Below are positions 1 to 9,948 of a stretch of 64,000 bases of DNA, in pieces. Numbering within the stretch: position 1 is the stretch's first letter; each line of letters begins with the position of its first letter. The stretch comes from Alishewanella metallidurans (GTDB lineage: Bacteria > Pseudomonadota > Gammaproteobacteria > Enterobacterales > Alteromonadaceae): the NCBI RefSeq assembly GCF_036983985.1, contig NZ_JALAHQ010000001.1:1054001-1118000 (forward strand). The letters are read 5' to 3'. The position numbers were made by a program, and so were the translations under genes. The notes beneath the pieces are model-generated. The model was not told the DNA's origin, ran no database searches, and saw only the letters and a program-made list of their open reading frames with translations.

Positions 1-21
1 GCAGCAGTTCGCTTCAACTTA

Positions 22-45
22 CCCGCCAACTTGGCGGGTTTTTCC
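22..45 (+). terminator. rho-independent terminator
   Basis: A GC stem CCCGCC/GGCGGG with an AACTT loop is followed by a T-rich run. It would end a gene lying before the window on the plus strand. Confidence 0.75.
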
Positions 46-58
46 TTTCTGAATTAAA

Positions 59-145
59 TTAACAGGTTTATACTTAGCCGGCACATACCCCTATGTTGCT
101 GTTATTGCGCAAAATATCGCCAATAAGCTAGGCTATACCTGTTAA
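59..145. promoter_or_regulatory. 9-bp inverted repeat before the RND operon
   Basis: TTAACAGGT (59-67) and its exact complement ACCTGTTAA (137-145) flank the presumed promoter of the efflux operon. The two half-sites are about 70 bp apart, so they could be distant operator half-sites or chance. I see no convincing -35/-10 pair between them. Confidence 0.25.
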
Positions 146-168
146 TTTGATTGTTAGGAACCCTTACT

Positions 169-1263
169 ATGCCAGCTAAGAACCTGCTGTGTTCTGCTTT
201 TATACTCTCTGTTGTATTTTTTCTTAACGCGTGTGAGCACGCTACAGAGCAGGTAACAGAGCCTTTAATTCGGCCGGTTAAACTGTTTACCGTCAATGCC
301 GGTGGTGCAGGGGTGATCCGGCAGTTTCCGGCGGTAGTCGAGCCTAGCGAAAATGTAAGATTAACCTTTAGGGTTGGCGGTAAGTTAACTAAGGTATTGG
401 TGCGACCTGGGCATAGTGTTGTGGCTGGGCAACTTTTAGCCAAGCTGGACGACACTGACTTAGCCCTAAAAGTAGAGCAAGCTAATGCGCGTTTTGAGCT
501 GGCCAAAACCCAATACGAGCGGGCAGAGCAATTGTTAGCGCAAAAACTGGTATCACAATCGGTATTTGATGAAGCTAAAGCCCAGTTTCAGGTAGCATCA
601 GCAGATTTAAAAACCAGCACAACCGCGTTAAGTTATACCGAGCTACATGCGCCTTTTGCCGGCATTATTTCTCATCAGTTAATTGAAAATCATGAAAACG
701 TGGCCGCGCAACAACCTATTTTAGAGCTGCAGTTACGTGGCAGTATCGATATTGTAATCCAAGTGCCAGAAGATGTTATTTCTAGCGTAAAAAAAGAGGT
801 CGATTATAAGCCCGATGTGATTTTTGACACGCATCCAAAATATCGTTATCAAGCAAAAATTAAAGAATGGAATACTCGCCCAGACGCAGCAACGAATAGC
901 TATAAAGTGGTGTTTAGTATGCCGAACCCAGAAGAGTTTAATGTGTTTTCTGGCATGACGGCTAACGTTATTGTGCAGATGGATAAAGTTAGCCGTCACG
1001 ACAATTATATTAGTTATATTCCCGCCAGTGCGGTGTTTAGCCCTGCAGCGCAAAGTGTGGATGAGCAACAGAATTATGTTTGGGTGTATAACCCTGAATC
1101 ACAGCAAGTTAACCAACGTTTAATTACCATTGGCGAACTAACGAGTGCCGGTTTAGCCGTAACCTCAGGTGTGAAAGTGGGCGAGCAGATTGTTAGTGCT
1201 GGCGTGCAGCAGCTTAGTGAAAAACAGCAAGTAAGGCCGTGGGTGCGTGAGCGGGGGCTGTAA
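169..1263 (+). CDS. RND efflux periplasmic adaptor lipoprotein
   Basis: Membrane-fusion (HlyD/AcrA-type) adaptor that links an inner-membrane RND pump to an outer-membrane channel. The product is 364 aa from the ATG at 169, which has AGGAA 8 bp upstream; an in-frame TTG at 151 lacks this. The N-terminus is a lipoprotein signal with lipobox LNAC (Cys22). It then shows the biotinyl-lipoyl-like segment, a helical hairpin rich in Ala/Gln (about residues 95-145) and beta-barrel/proximal domains. The pump gene follows 2 bp later, so the two are co-transcribed. The substrate cannot be read from the sequence; no outer-membrane factor is adjacent, so a shared TolC-type channel is likely. Confidence 0.9.
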   Translation: MPAKNLLCSAFILSVVFFLNACEHATEQVTEPLIRPVKLFTVNAGGAGVIRQFPAVVEPSENVRLTFRVGGKLTKVLVRPGHSVVAGQLLAKLDDTDLALKVEQANARFELAKTQYERAEQLLAQKLVSQSVFDEAKAQFQVASADLKTSTTALSYTELHAPFAGIISHQLIENHENVAAQQPILELQLRGSIDIVIQVPEDVISSVKKEVDYKPDVIFDTHPKYRYQAKIKEWNTRPDAATNSYKVVFSMPNPEEFNVFSGMTANVIVQMDKVSRHDNYISYIPASAVFSPAAQSVDEQQNYVWVYNPESQQVNQRLITIGELTSAGLAVTSGVKVGEQIVSAGVQQLSEKQQVRPWVRERGL

Positions 1264-1265
1264 TC

Positions 1266-4200
1266 ATGGATTTTGCCGCTTACTTTATTAAAAACCGTAC
1301 CTCATCATGGCTGTTTGCCTTAATTTTATTATTTGGCGGCGCTATTGCTTATAGTGGTTTAGGCCGTTTAGAAGATCCGCAGTTTACGCTAAAACAAGCC
1401 ATGATCATTACGCAGTATCCAGGTGCTTCACCGCAACAAGTGGAAGAAGAAGTTAGCTATTTGCTGGAAAATGCCATTCAACAACTGCCTTATGTCGATC
1501 ATGTTACCTCGGTGTCTAGTGCTGGTATGTCGCAAATTATGGTTGATATGAAAGACACTTATCGAGCTAAAGAGCTAAAGCAAATTTGGGACGAACTACG
1601 GCATAAAGTCAGTGACTTACAAGGCCAACTGCCACCTGGTGTTGGTGCGCCCAGTGTCCGCGACGATTTTGGCGATGTCTATGGTATTTTATATGCGGTT
1701 ACCGGTGATGGTTTTACTGATGATGAGCTGCGTGACTACGTTGATTTTCTGCGTCGTGAATTAGTTACCTTGTCGGTGGTAGGTAAAATAGTGGTTGGTG
1801 GTGCACAGCAGGAACAGGTAATTGTTGAAATTTCTCGCTCACGCTTAGCCGCAATTGGTATTTCACCCGCGCAGTTGGCTAACCTGTTTCAAAGCCAAAA
1901 TGTGGTGTCAAATGCAGGTTCAATTAAAGTTGATGCCGAACGTATTAGAATTCACCCTACTGGCGAGTTTCAGCATGTATCTGAACTTGAAAGCCTAATT
2001 ATAAGTAACCCCGCCGCAAGTGAGCTAATTTACCTTGGCGATATTGCCACCGTGTATCGCGCGCCAACCGAAACACCGATGCAGGTGATCCGCCAAGCCG
2101 GTAAAAATGCCCTTACTTTGGGCATTTCGTTTAGCTCTGGCGTAAACGTAGTAAAAGCTGGCGAGCAGGTTGCGCTGCGTTTACAACAGCTAAATTATAA
2201 TCGGCCAATGGGTATAGAGCTGCACACCATATACAACCAGCCGGATGAAGTATCGCAATCGGTAACCGGGTTTATTATTAACTTGGCCGAAGCTGTGGCT
2301 ATTGTGGTTATCGTGCTGCTGGTATTTATGGGGCTGCGCAGTGGCTTTTTAATAGGCTTAATTTTATTACTTACCGTGCTTGGCACCTTTATATTTATGC
2401 GGCAAATGCAAATTGAACTGCAGCGCGTGTCGCTTGGGGCATTAATTATTGCTTTAGGTATGCTGGTTGATAATGCCATTGTGATAACCGAGGGCATATT
2501 AATTGGTATGCAGCGCCGTTTAAAATTAGCAGACGCGGCATCGTTAATTGTTAAGCAAACTCAGTGGCCACTGCTTGGCGCCACCGTTATTGCGATAACG
2601 GCATTTGCGCCTATAGGTTTATCTAGCGACGCTACTGGCGAGTTTGCGGGCAGTTTGTTTTGGGTATTGCTAGTGTCATTGTTACTCAGCTGGGTAACAG
2701 CCGTTACCTTAACGCCATTTTTTGCCAGTATGTTATTTAAAGATCGGTTGTCGCCAGCAAATTCTACAGAAAACAATACACAAACTAATGATGCGGACCT
2801 ATACAAAGGTGTTATTTTTAACGTCTATCGCACGGCTCTGCGCTTAGCGCTGCGTTATCGCGCCCTAACTTATATCTTAACTTTAGCGTTGCTAGTTAGC
2901 AGTCTATTGGTATTCACCAAGGTAAAGCAGGTGTTTTTTCCGCCCTCTAATACGCCTATTTTTCTCGTTGATTTGTGGCAGCCTGCTGGCACAGATATTC
3001 AGTATTCCACGGCGCAAGCAGAAGAAATTATGGCCTATTTGCAACAGCAAGAGGGTGTAATTAATATTACCTCAACCTCTGGCCGCGGCGCTGAGCGCTT
3101 TATGCTGACTTACCAGCCAGAAAAAATATATGCTGATTACAGTCAGCTCATTGTGCGCATGGCAGATAAAGCCATGTTGCCGGCAATAATGGCTCAGGTG
3201 CGCGAGCATATTTATCTGCATTATCCCAATATTGAATCTAAGCTAATGCGCTTGGAAGTAGGGCCATCAACCCCTGCTAAAGTTGAAGCGCGGTTTAGCG
3301 GCGCTGATCCTGATGTGTTACGGCAGTTATCTGAGCAAGCACAAGCGATATTACTCGCCGATGCCGGTGCGCATAATGTTCGCGACAACTGGCGTAATAG
3401 GCAAAAGCTGATCCGGCCAAGATTTAATGAAGCTATGGCGCGCCGTGCCGGCATAAGCAAACAAGATATTGATGATGTGATGCTTAGCAGTTTATCGGGT
3501 AAAACCTTTGGTGTGTATCGTGACGGTACGCATTTATTACCTATTGTTGTGCGCTCTCCGCTTAGCGAACGTGATAATGTTGATGCCTTATATGACTTAC
3601 AGGTATACAGCAGTAAACTTGGCCGCTATATCCCTATTACCCAAGTGGTTAATGGTTTTGATTTGCAGTGGGAAGATGCACAAATACAGCGCCGTGATCG
3701 TAAGCGCACCATAACAGTAATGGCTGACCACGATATTCTTGGCGACGATACCGCAGCGAACTTGCTAGCGCGAGTAAAAGATAAGATTGAAGCCATACCC
3801 TTACCTGCGGGTTATTTTTTACACTGGGGTGGCGAATATGAAAAGCAGCAAAAAGCGCAAAAGGCGCTATTTGGTTCGCTACCTTTAGGTTATCTGGTAA
3901 TGTTTATTATTACCGTGTTGTTGTTTAATTCATTACGCTCAGCGCTAGTGATCTGGGCCTGTGTGCCGTTAGCGGTTATTGGAGTCAGCTTTGGTTTAAG
4001 CTTAATGGGCGCCCCTTTTGGTTTTATGGCGCTATTGGGCTTTCTTAGTTTGTCCGGCATGCTGGTTAAAAATGGTATTGTACTGGTCGAGCAAATTAAG
4101 CTTGAGTTAGAGCAAGGCAAAGAAGCGTATTTAGCCGTATTTGAAAGTGCGGTTAGTCGGGTGCGGCCGGTTGCTATGGCGGCAATAACCACTATTCTTG

Positions 4201-4346
4201 GCATGGTGCCGTTACTCGTAGACGATTTTTTTGCCAGTATGGCAGTAGTTATTATGTTTGGCTTAGGTTTTGCGACAGTACTCACCTTGTTATTCTTACC
4301 TGTGTTGTATTGCACAGTATTTAAAATAAAAACGAGAACAGAATAA
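1266..4346 (+). CDS. RND efflux permease (HAE1/AcrB type)
   Basis: Proton-driven inner-membrane efflux pump of 1026 aa, the normal length for the family. A first transmembrane helix (about 13-30) precedes a large periplasmic porter domain. The TM4 region has GMLVDNAIVI (about 398-407) with the acidic proton-relay residue of HAE-type pumps, and a matching NGIVLVEQ motif lies near 935 in the second half. It overlaps the next gene by 1 bp (TAATG), suggesting coupling. The sequence looks like a multidrug rather than a heavy-metal pump, but no substrate is certain. Confidence 0.92.
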   Translation: MDFAAYFIKNRTSSWLFALILLFGGAIAYSGLGRLEDPQFTLKQAMIITQYPGASPQQVEEEVSYLLENAIQQLPYVDHVTSVSSAGMSQIMVDMKDTYRAKELKQIWDELRHKVSDLQGQLPPGVGAPSVRDDFGDVYGILYAVTGDGFTDDELRDYVDFLRRELVTLSVVGKIVVGGAQQEQVIVEISRSRLAAIGISPAQLANLFQSQNVVSNAGSIKVDAERIRIHPTGEFQHVSELESLIISNPAASELIYLGDIATVYRAPTETPMQVIRQAGKNALTLGISFSSGVNVVKAGEQVALRLQQLNYNRPMGIELHTIYNQPDEVSQSVTGFIINLAEAVAIVVIVLLVFMGLRSGFLIGLILLLTVLGTFIFMRQMQIELQRVSLGALIIALGMLVDNAIVITEGILIGMQRRLKLADAASLIVKQTQWPLLGATVIAITAFAPIGLSSDATGEFAGSLFWVLLVSLLLSWVTAVTLTPFFASMLFKDRLSPANSTENNTQTNDADLYKGVIFNVYRTALRLALRYRALTYILTLALLVSSLLVFTKVKQVFFPPSNTPIFLVDLWQPAGTDIQYSTAQAEEIMAYLQQQEGVINITSTSGRGAERFMLTYQPEKIYADYSQLIVRMADKAMLPAIMAQVREHIYLHYPNIESKLMRLEVGPSTPAKVEARFSGADPDVLRQLSEQAQAILLADAGAHNVRDNWRNRQKLIRPRFNEAMARRAGISKQDIDDVMLSSLSGKTFGVYRDGTHLLPIVVRSPLSERDNVDALYDLQVYSSKLGRYIPITQVVNGFDLQWEDAQIQRRDRKRTITVMADHDILGDDTAANLLARVKDKIEAIPLPAGYFLHWGGEYEKQQKAQKALFGSLPLGYLVMFIITVLLFNSLRSALVIWACVPLAVIGVSFGLSLMGAPFGFMALLGFLSLSGMLVKNGIVLVEQIKLELEQGKEAYLAVFESAVSRVRPVAMAAITTILGMVPLLVDDFFASMAVVIMFGLGFATVLTLLFLPVLYCTVFKIKTRTE

Positions 4347-6142
4347 TGATCAGTAAGTTTATATCTCCAGTATTCGTTAGTACCGTACTGTTAAGTGCGG
4401 GTGCTTTTGCCGCTACTGATTGGTTACCCCCATTACCGCAGTGGCAGGGGGCGAGTGAAGCCTTAATTAAAAATAAAAATCATCCTTGGGTTAGCCCAGC
4501 TGAGCTTACTGATTTAACTGATAGCCCCAATTATGCCGCTACCTTAGCGTATCTACGCAAACTGGTTGATAGCTCTGATTTACTAGAGCTAGAGCAGCTA
4601 GGCTCAAGTGCGCAGGGGCGGCCGTTGTACTTAGTTAAGGCCAGTTCGGCACTGCATAAGATTGCACAAAACCCACAAAGGCCAATGTTATTAGTGCAAG
4701 CCGGTATTCATAGCGGTGAAATTGACGGTAAAGATGCAGGTTTAATGTTACTGCGTGATATTGCCCATGGTGATAAAGCTAATTTACTCGCTAATACTGA
4801 TTTGTTATTTATCCCGGTATTCTCGCCAGATGGTCACGAACGTCGTTCGGTTACCAGTCGGATGAACCAGCGCGGTCCAATAACCCAAGGCTGGCGCGCA
4901 ACTGCGCAAAATCTGAATTTAAACCGTGATTACGCTAAAGCCGACACGCCAGAAATGCGCGTATTAATTGATGTAATAAACCGGTATCAACCGGATTTAT
5001 ATATCGATATTCACGTTACTGATGGCGAAGATTATCAGTACGACATTACTTATGGCTTTAACGAACCCTTTGCTGCGATTAGCCCCAATGGTGCCAGTTG
5101 GTTAGCCAAATTATATCGGCCCGCGGTAAATGCTGCACTAACTCATGCTGGGCATATTCCCGGACCGTTAGTATTTGGTGTTGATAGCAAAGATTTCAGT
5201 AAAGGCATTAGCGGCTGGACAGCTAGCCCACGTTACTCTAATGGTTATGGTGATGTTAGGCATTTGCCAACGGTGTTGGTAGAAAACCATAGTCTCAAAC
5301 CTTACCGTCAGCGGGTACTCGGTACCTATGTTTTGCTAGAGCAAACGTTAAAATTACTTAATGAGCAAGGCAAAGCGCTTATTTTAGCCCGACAAGCTGA
5401 TTTACAAGCGCGGCCTAAACGCATGGTGTTAAGTTATAAAGCCAGTGAACAGCCTGAATTTGTCGATTTTAAAGGTATGGCTTATCAACTTAAACCTTCA
5501 GCCGTTAGTGGCGATACCTATGTGTACTGGACCGGCGAGCCGAAGTTATACGAAAAACTGCCAATATTTTGGGATAAAGTAGCAGATAAAGAAACTGTTA
5601 TTCCTAAAGCTTATTGGTTGCCACCTGAGCAGCACGAGGTGATCCAGCGTTTGAAAATACATGGCATTGAGTTAAGTGTATTAACCGCGCCACAAAAACT
5701 GACTGCACAGCAGTTAACGGTAACCCGTCATAGTTTTACTAATGCCCCGATTGAAGGGCATTTTATGCCGCAAAATGTGCAATTTAGTAAGGAAAATGTC
5801 AGTCGTAACTTAACTGCGGGTTGGATAAAGGTGAGTACAGATCAGCCGCTGGGACGGTTGGCGGTAGCGCTGCTAGAACCAAGTGCGCCAGACTCATTCT
5901 TTAGTTGGGGCTTCTTCCCAACCCTATTTGAGCGTACTGAATACTTTGAGCCCTATGCGATAGAGCCGCTAATTAACGCCATGCTAGAGCAGCAGCCCGA
6001 TTTAAAGCAGCAGTTTGAACAAGCACTGGCAAATGATGCAGCACTGCGTAGCAGCCCTCGTGAGCGTTATAACTGGTTTTATCGCCAGATGCCGTATTAC
6101 GACCAAAATTACCTTAAATATCCGGTATTAATAGAGATGTAG
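4346..6142 (+). CDS. secreted M14-family zinc carboxypeptidase
   Basis: Predicted zinc metallocarboxypeptidase, 598 aa, with a signal peptide ending near AFA/A (residue 22). The M14 pattern is complete: HSGE supplies His122 and Glu125, followed by an NLNRDY substrate-binding stretch, a second zinc His in YIDIHVTDG (His223) and the catalytic Glu in LVENHS (Glu313). Residues beyond about 340 form an additional domain. Its start overlaps the RND pump stop by 1 bp, so it is probably the third gene of that operon. Periplasmic or secreted peptide degradation is the likely role. Confidence 0.88.
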   Translation: MISKFISPVFVSTVLLSAGAFAATDWLPPLPQWQGASEALIKNKNHPWVSPAELTDLTDSPNYAATLAYLRKLVDSSDLLELEQLGSSAQGRPLYLVKASSALHKIAQNPQRPMLLVQAGIHSGEIDGKDAGLMLLRDIAHGDKANLLANTDLLFIPVFSPDGHERRSVTSRMNQRGPITQGWRATAQNLNLNRDYAKADTPEMRVLIDVINRYQPDLYIDIHVTDGEDYQYDITYGFNEPFAAISPNGASWLAKLYRPAVNAALTHAGHIPGPLVFGVDSKDFSKGISGWTASPRYSNGYGDVRHLPTVLVENHSLKPYRQRVLGTYVLLEQTLKLLNEQGKALILARQADLQARPKRMVLSYKASEQPEFVDFKGMAYQLKPSAVSGDTYVYWTGEPKLYEKLPIFWDKVADKETVIPKAYWLPPEQHEVIQRLKIHGIELSVLTAPQKLTAQQLTVTRHSFTNAPIEGHFMPQNVQFSKENVSRNLTAGWIKVSTDQPLGRLAVALLEPSAPDSFFSWGFFPTLFERTEYFEPYAIEPLINAMLEQQPDLKQQFEQALANDAALRSSPRERYNWFYRQMPYYDQNYLKYPVLIEM

Positions 6143-6160
6143 GCTTGCGCTTGCATCTCT
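6133..6160 (+). terminator. hairpin at the end of the M14 peptidase gene
   Basis: AGAGATG (6133-6139) pairs with CATCTCT (6154-6160), overlapping the stop codon. There is no long T run, so termination is inferred only from position between convergent genes. Confidence 0.4.
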
Positions 6161-6179
6161 ATCTCGACTTAGCCTAAAG

Positions 6180-7457
6180 CTATACTTTTAAACCCCAATC
6201 GTGCCAAGCCTGTTCAGCTAGGCTGGCCCGAAATTCGGGGGCGGCAATATCAATTAGCCCGCGCGCGCGTTCGGTTAAGCTTTTTGCTCTTAGGTTAGCA
6301 ATACCGTATTCAGTCACAATATAGTGGGCGTGAGCACGGGTAGTAACTACACCGGCACCAGGGCTTAATAGCGAGCTAATACGTGATACCTTACCACCGG
6401 CGGCAGTAGCGGGCAGGGCGATAATAGCGCGGCCGCCCTCAGATAACGAAGCACCACGAACAAAGTCCATTTGCCCGCCGACACCTGAATATACTTTAGT
6501 ACCTAACGAGTCAGCACAGACCTGACCGCTTAAATCGACTTGTAACGCACTATTAATTGCCACAACCTGCGGATTTTGGCGTATTACTGCCGTGTCATTG
6601 GTGTATTCCACATCAAGAAAGCTAACCAGTGGATTATCGTCGATAAAGTCATATAGCTTCTGGCTACCCATAGCAAAGGTGGTAACAATTTTGCCGCGGT
6701 GTTTGCGTTTATTTTGGTTGGTAATAACGCCGCTTTCAATCAGTGGCAATACACCATCTGAAAACATTTCGGTATGAATACCTAAATGCTGGCGATCAGT
6801 AAGATAACGCAATGTCGCATCAGGAATCGCGCCAATACCCATTTGTAAGCAATCACCATCGCGAATAAGGCTGGCTACATTGCTACCTATTTTGTCGGTT
6901 ATCGCATCCTGTGCTGCCGGTAAGTGCAGTGGAATAGCCGCGGCATGCTCAACATAGCGGTCAATTTGGCTAATATGAATAAACGAATCACCATGAGTGC
7001 GTGGCATCATTGGGTTAACCCAAGCAATCACTTTTTTTGCCATTTGTAACGCGGCACGAGTGGCTTCAACTGATACGCCAAGGCTGCAAAAACCATGATT
7101 ATCTGGTGGCGACACCTGAATTAATGCAACATCTAATTTTTGTTCGTGGCGACGAAATAGCTTAGGAATTTCTGATAAAAAAATCGGTACATAATCGGCT
7201 CGGCCACAGTTAACCGCATTGCGTGTGCTGCGACCAACAAAAAAACAGCGCTGGCGTAAATGGCCTTCAAGCTCTGGCGCACAAAGCATTTCGCTATTTT
7301 CAGTATGCAGTTGCAGCAAGGTTAGGTTGCGCTTGCTAAGTGCAACCTTGGCTAGCGCTTGTAATAGGTAGTAGGGGGTAGCCGCCATTGAATGGCACCA
7401 GATTGAATCATTATCGGATAAAATTTGTAGAGCTTGTTCTGCACTATCAACTCGCAT
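6180..7457 (-). CDS. acetyl-CoA hydrolase/CoA-transferase family protein
   Basis: Class I CoA-transferase fold, 425 aa, similar to 4-hydroxybutyrate/butyrate:acetyl-CoA CoA-transferases and acetyl-CoA hydrolases. The catalytic Glu is likely Glu230 in HTEMFSDG. Other signatures are GVGGQMDF and EYGIANLRAKSLTERARGLI near the C-terminus. AGGAG lies 9 bp before the ATG. It is a single-gene unit between convergent and upstream terminators. The acyl substrate cannot be decided from sequence; acetate/acyl-CoA interconversion is the family role. Confidence 0.85.
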   Translation of the reverse strand: MRVDSAEQALQILSDNDSIWCHSMAATPYYLLQALAKVALSKRNLTLLQLHTENSEMLCAPELEGHLRQRCFFVGRSTRNAVNCGRADYVPIFLSEIPKLFRRHEQKLDVALIQVSPPDNHGFCSLGVSVEATRAALQMAKKVIAWVNPMMPRTHGDSFIHISQIDRYVEHAAAIPLHLPAAQDAITDKIGSNVASLIRDGDCLQMGIGAIPDATLRYLTDRQHLGIHTEMFSDGVLPLIESGVITNQNKRKHRGKIVTTFAMGSQKLYDFIDDNPLVSFLDVEYTNDTAVIRQNPQVVAINSALQVDLSGQVCADSLGTKVYSGVGGQMDFVRGASLSEGGRAIIALPATAAGGKVSRISSLLSPGAGVVTTRAHAHYIVTEYGIANLRAKSLTERARGLIDIAAPEFRASLAEQAWHDWGLKV

Positions 7458-7571
7458 TGGTGTGATCTCCTAGCGTTTCTAGATTAAGTAACATTTAGCC
7501 TAACCGTTTTCTGTGCGCACATTATGACAGGGATCAAAGAGTTACAGCCAGTGTTATAAAACTAAAGGATA

Positions 7572-7643
7572 ATGAATAAGGTGTTAGTAATGCTACCGCT
7601 ATTAATTTTTTTAATCTGCTCGTTAGAGGTATTGTCGAAATGA
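7572..7643 (+). CDS. possible 23-aa hydrophobic microprotein
   Basis: A short open frame starts MNKVLVMLPLLIFLIC and ends at a TGA that touches the following hairpin. AAAGG stands 5 bp before the ATG. Nearly the whole peptide is one hydrophobic segment, as in small membrane proteins. It lies between two divergently placed minus/plus contexts with no other gene. No homologue is recognised; the call rests only on ribosome-binding site, composition and the adjacent terminator. Confidence 0.35.
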   Translation: MNKVLVMLPLLIFLICSLEVLSK

Positions 7644-7677
7644 AAAAGCCCCGCGGCGTGATGCCAGCGGGGCTTTT
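7643..7677. terminator. bidirectional terminator below the EF-G gene
   Basis: AAAAGCCCCGC and GCGGGGCTTTT form a strong stem with A and T tracts on both sides. It ends the EF-G transcript (minus) and would also end the small plus-strand frame. Confidence 0.85.
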
Positions 7678-7693
7678 GCTTAAAGCAAACAGC

Positions 7694-9790
7694 TTAGTTG
7701 TTTTTAGCTGCTTTCTTTTCTTTTTCTTTAGCTATTACCGCTTCAGCTACGTTGTTAGGGCATGCAGCATAGTGAGCAAATTCCATAGAGAACTGACCAC
7801 GACCTGATGTCATTGTACGCAGGCTGCTGATATAACCAAACATTTCTGATAATGGCACGTCAGCTTTGATCCGTACGCCAGAAGCGCCAGCTTCTTGACC
7901 AGAGATCATGCCGCGACGACGGTTTAAGTCACCGATAACATCACCAACGTGATCTTCTGGGGTGAACACGTCAACCTTCATGATTGGCTCAAGTAATTGC
8001 GGGCCTGCTTTTGGCATACTTTGACGGAATGCACCTTTAGCCGCGATTTCAAACGCGATAGCTGATGAGTCAACGGCGTGGAAACCACCGTCTACCAGTT
8101 CAACTTCAACGTCTAATACTGGGAAACCGGCCAGAGGACCTGTAGTCATCATAGACTGGAAGCCTTTTTCAATGGCTGGGAAGAATTCTTTCGGAACGCT
8201 ACCACCAACTACTGTAGACTTAAATTTAAAGCCAGTGTTTTGCTCGCCAGGGCGAATGAAGTAGTCAATTTTACCAAACTGACCAGAACCACCAGATTGC
8301 TTCTTGTGCGTGTAGCTATCTTCGATTTCGCGAGTAATAGTTTCACGGTAAGCAACCTGAGGCTGACCAACAACTAAATCAACACCGTAGGTACGTTTTA
8401 AAATATCTACTTTGATATCTAAGTGTAATTCACCCATACCACGTAAAATGGTTTCACCTGAATCGGTATCAGTTTCAACACGGAAAGTTGGATCTTCTGA
8501 AACCATCTTACCAATAGCAATACCCATTTTATCAACTGAGTTTTTGTCTTTTGGCGTTACAGAGATTGAAATTACTGGCTCTGGGAATACCATTGGCTCT
8601 AGCGTACATTCATGCTTAGGATCACACAATGTGTGGCCAGTTTGGGTATTATTTTTCATACCTACTAGCGCAATGATGTCACCAGCCTGAGCTGAGGTTA
8701 AATCGATACGGTCATTCGCGTACATTTCAACCATACGGCCGATACGTTCAGTTTTACCCGTGAATGAGTTAAGGATGGTATCGCCTTTGTTCAATACGCC
8801 AGAGTATACGCGTACGAAGGTTAGGGCGCCAAAACGGTCATCCATGATTTTGAACGCTAATGCGCGGAACGGCTCGTCAGCAGAAACAACGGCGAACTTG
8901 CCATTTGGGTTGCCTTCTTCATCAGTCAGAGGCTGTGGGTCAACTTCAGTTGGCGATGGTAAATAGTCAACAACCGCGTCTAATACTAATTGCATACCTT
9001 TGTTTTTAAAGGCAGAACCACAGTATGTAGGGAAGAATGCTAAATCACGTGTGCCTTTACGAATACAACGCTTTAAATCTTCAATTGAAGGCTGTTCGCC
9101 TTCCATGTAAGCCATTAATAAATCGTCGTCTTGCTCAACAGCCGTTTCTACTAACTGCTCGCGGTACATTTCAACGTCATCAGCCATATCAGCTGGTACG
9201 TCAGATACGGTGAAGTTATCAGGGTTACCTGAGTCATCCCAGATGTAAGCTTTACGAGTTAATAGATCAACTACACCACAGAATGTTTCTTCACGACCGA
9301 TAGGTAAGGTCATGATAAGTGGCGTTGCGCCTAATACTTTTTTAACTTGTTCAGTTACGCGGATAAAATCTGAACCGATACGGTCAAGTTTGTTGATGAA
9401 GATTAGACGAGCTACTTCTGCATCGTTCGCATAACGCCAGTTGGTTTCTGACTGAGGTTCAACACCGCCAGAACCACAGAATACACCGATACCGCCATCC
9501 AGTACTTTTAATGAACGGTAAACTTCAACCGTAAAGTCAACGTGGCCCGGGGTATCAATAACGTTAAAACGGTAACCTTTCCAAAAACAAGTTACAGCAG
9601 CTGACTGGATAGTAATACCACGCTCAGCTTCTTGTTCCATAAAGTCGGTAGTTGTTGAACCATCGTGCGTATCCCCGGCTTTATGTATTTTACCGGTCAG
9701 TTTCAGGATACGTTCCGTAGTGGTGGTTTTGCCGGCATCAACGTGGGCGAAGATACCAATGTTTCTGTATAAGGATAAATCTGCTGACAT
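7694..9790 (-). CDS. fusA: elongation factor G, stand-alone paralogue (EF-G2 type)
   Basis: Translational GTPase of 698 aa, full length for EF-G. The G1 P-loop AHVDAGKT is at 15-22, the switch region EAERGITIQSAA near 54-65, G3 DTPGH at 79-83 and NKLD of G4 near 133. Domains II-V follow, ending in a Lys-rich tail. It stands alone, not between rpsG and tuf as the str-operon copy does, and its N-terminus (SLYRNIGIFAHVDAGKTTTTERIL, CFW) resembles the second EF-G of Vibrio, Shewanella and Pseudomonas. It may have a specialised role (for example recycling or stress), but that is inference; the canonical copy would be outside the window. Confidence 0.9.
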   Translation of the reverse strand: MSADLSLYRNIGIFAHVDAGKTTTTERILKLTGKIHKAGDTHDGSTTTDFMEQEAERGITIQSAAVTCFWKGYRFNVIDTPGHVDFTVEVYRSLKVLDGGIGVFCGSGGVEPQSETNWRYANDAEVARLIFINKLDRIGSDFIRVTEQVKKVLGATPLIMTLPIGREETFCGVVDLLTRKAYIWDDSGNPDNFTVSDVPADMADDVEMYREQLVETAVEQDDDLLMAYMEGEQPSIEDLKRCIRKGTRDLAFFPTYCGSAFKNKGMQLVLDAVVDYLPSPTEVDPQPLTDEEGNPNGKFAVVSADEPFRALAFKIMDDRFGALTFVRVYSGVLNKGDTILNSFTGKTERIGRMVEMYANDRIDLTSAQAGDIIALVGMKNNTQTGHTLCDPKHECTLEPMVFPEPVISISVTPKDKNSVDKMGIAIGKMVSEDPTFRVETDTDSGETILRGMGELHLDIKVDILKRTYGVDLVVGQPQVAYRETITREIEDSYTHKKQSGGSGQFGKIDYFIRPGEQNTGFKFKSTVVGGSVPKEFFPAIEKGFQSMMTTGPLAGFPVLDVEVELVDGGFHAVDSSAIAFEIAAKGAFRQSMPKAGPQLLEPIMKVDVFTPEDHVGDVIGDLNRRRGMISGQEAGASGVRIKADVPLSEMFGYISSLRTMTSGRGQFSMEFAHYAACPNNVAEAVIAKEKEKKAAKNN

Positions 9791-9948
9791 AGTAATCTCA
9801 TTAAGCTAGGGTTTGAAAATAGTGCGACAATATACAGGATTTCAAATCGATTTACCCGAAAAAAAACAAGATAAAGCGATGGTTTTTTATTCGTGCTGCA
9901 ATATTGTCTTGTAAAATTGTCGATCTACGCTGTTAAAGCTATGTAGTT

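Noticed and set aside
102..506. Minus-strand frame over the RND adaptor
   Set aside because: Shadow of the adaptor gene; no ribosome-binding site or family.
1266..4346. CzcA-type heavy-metal pump
   Set aside because: The TM4 region and length fit HAE1 pumps; no metal motif or metal regulator nearby.
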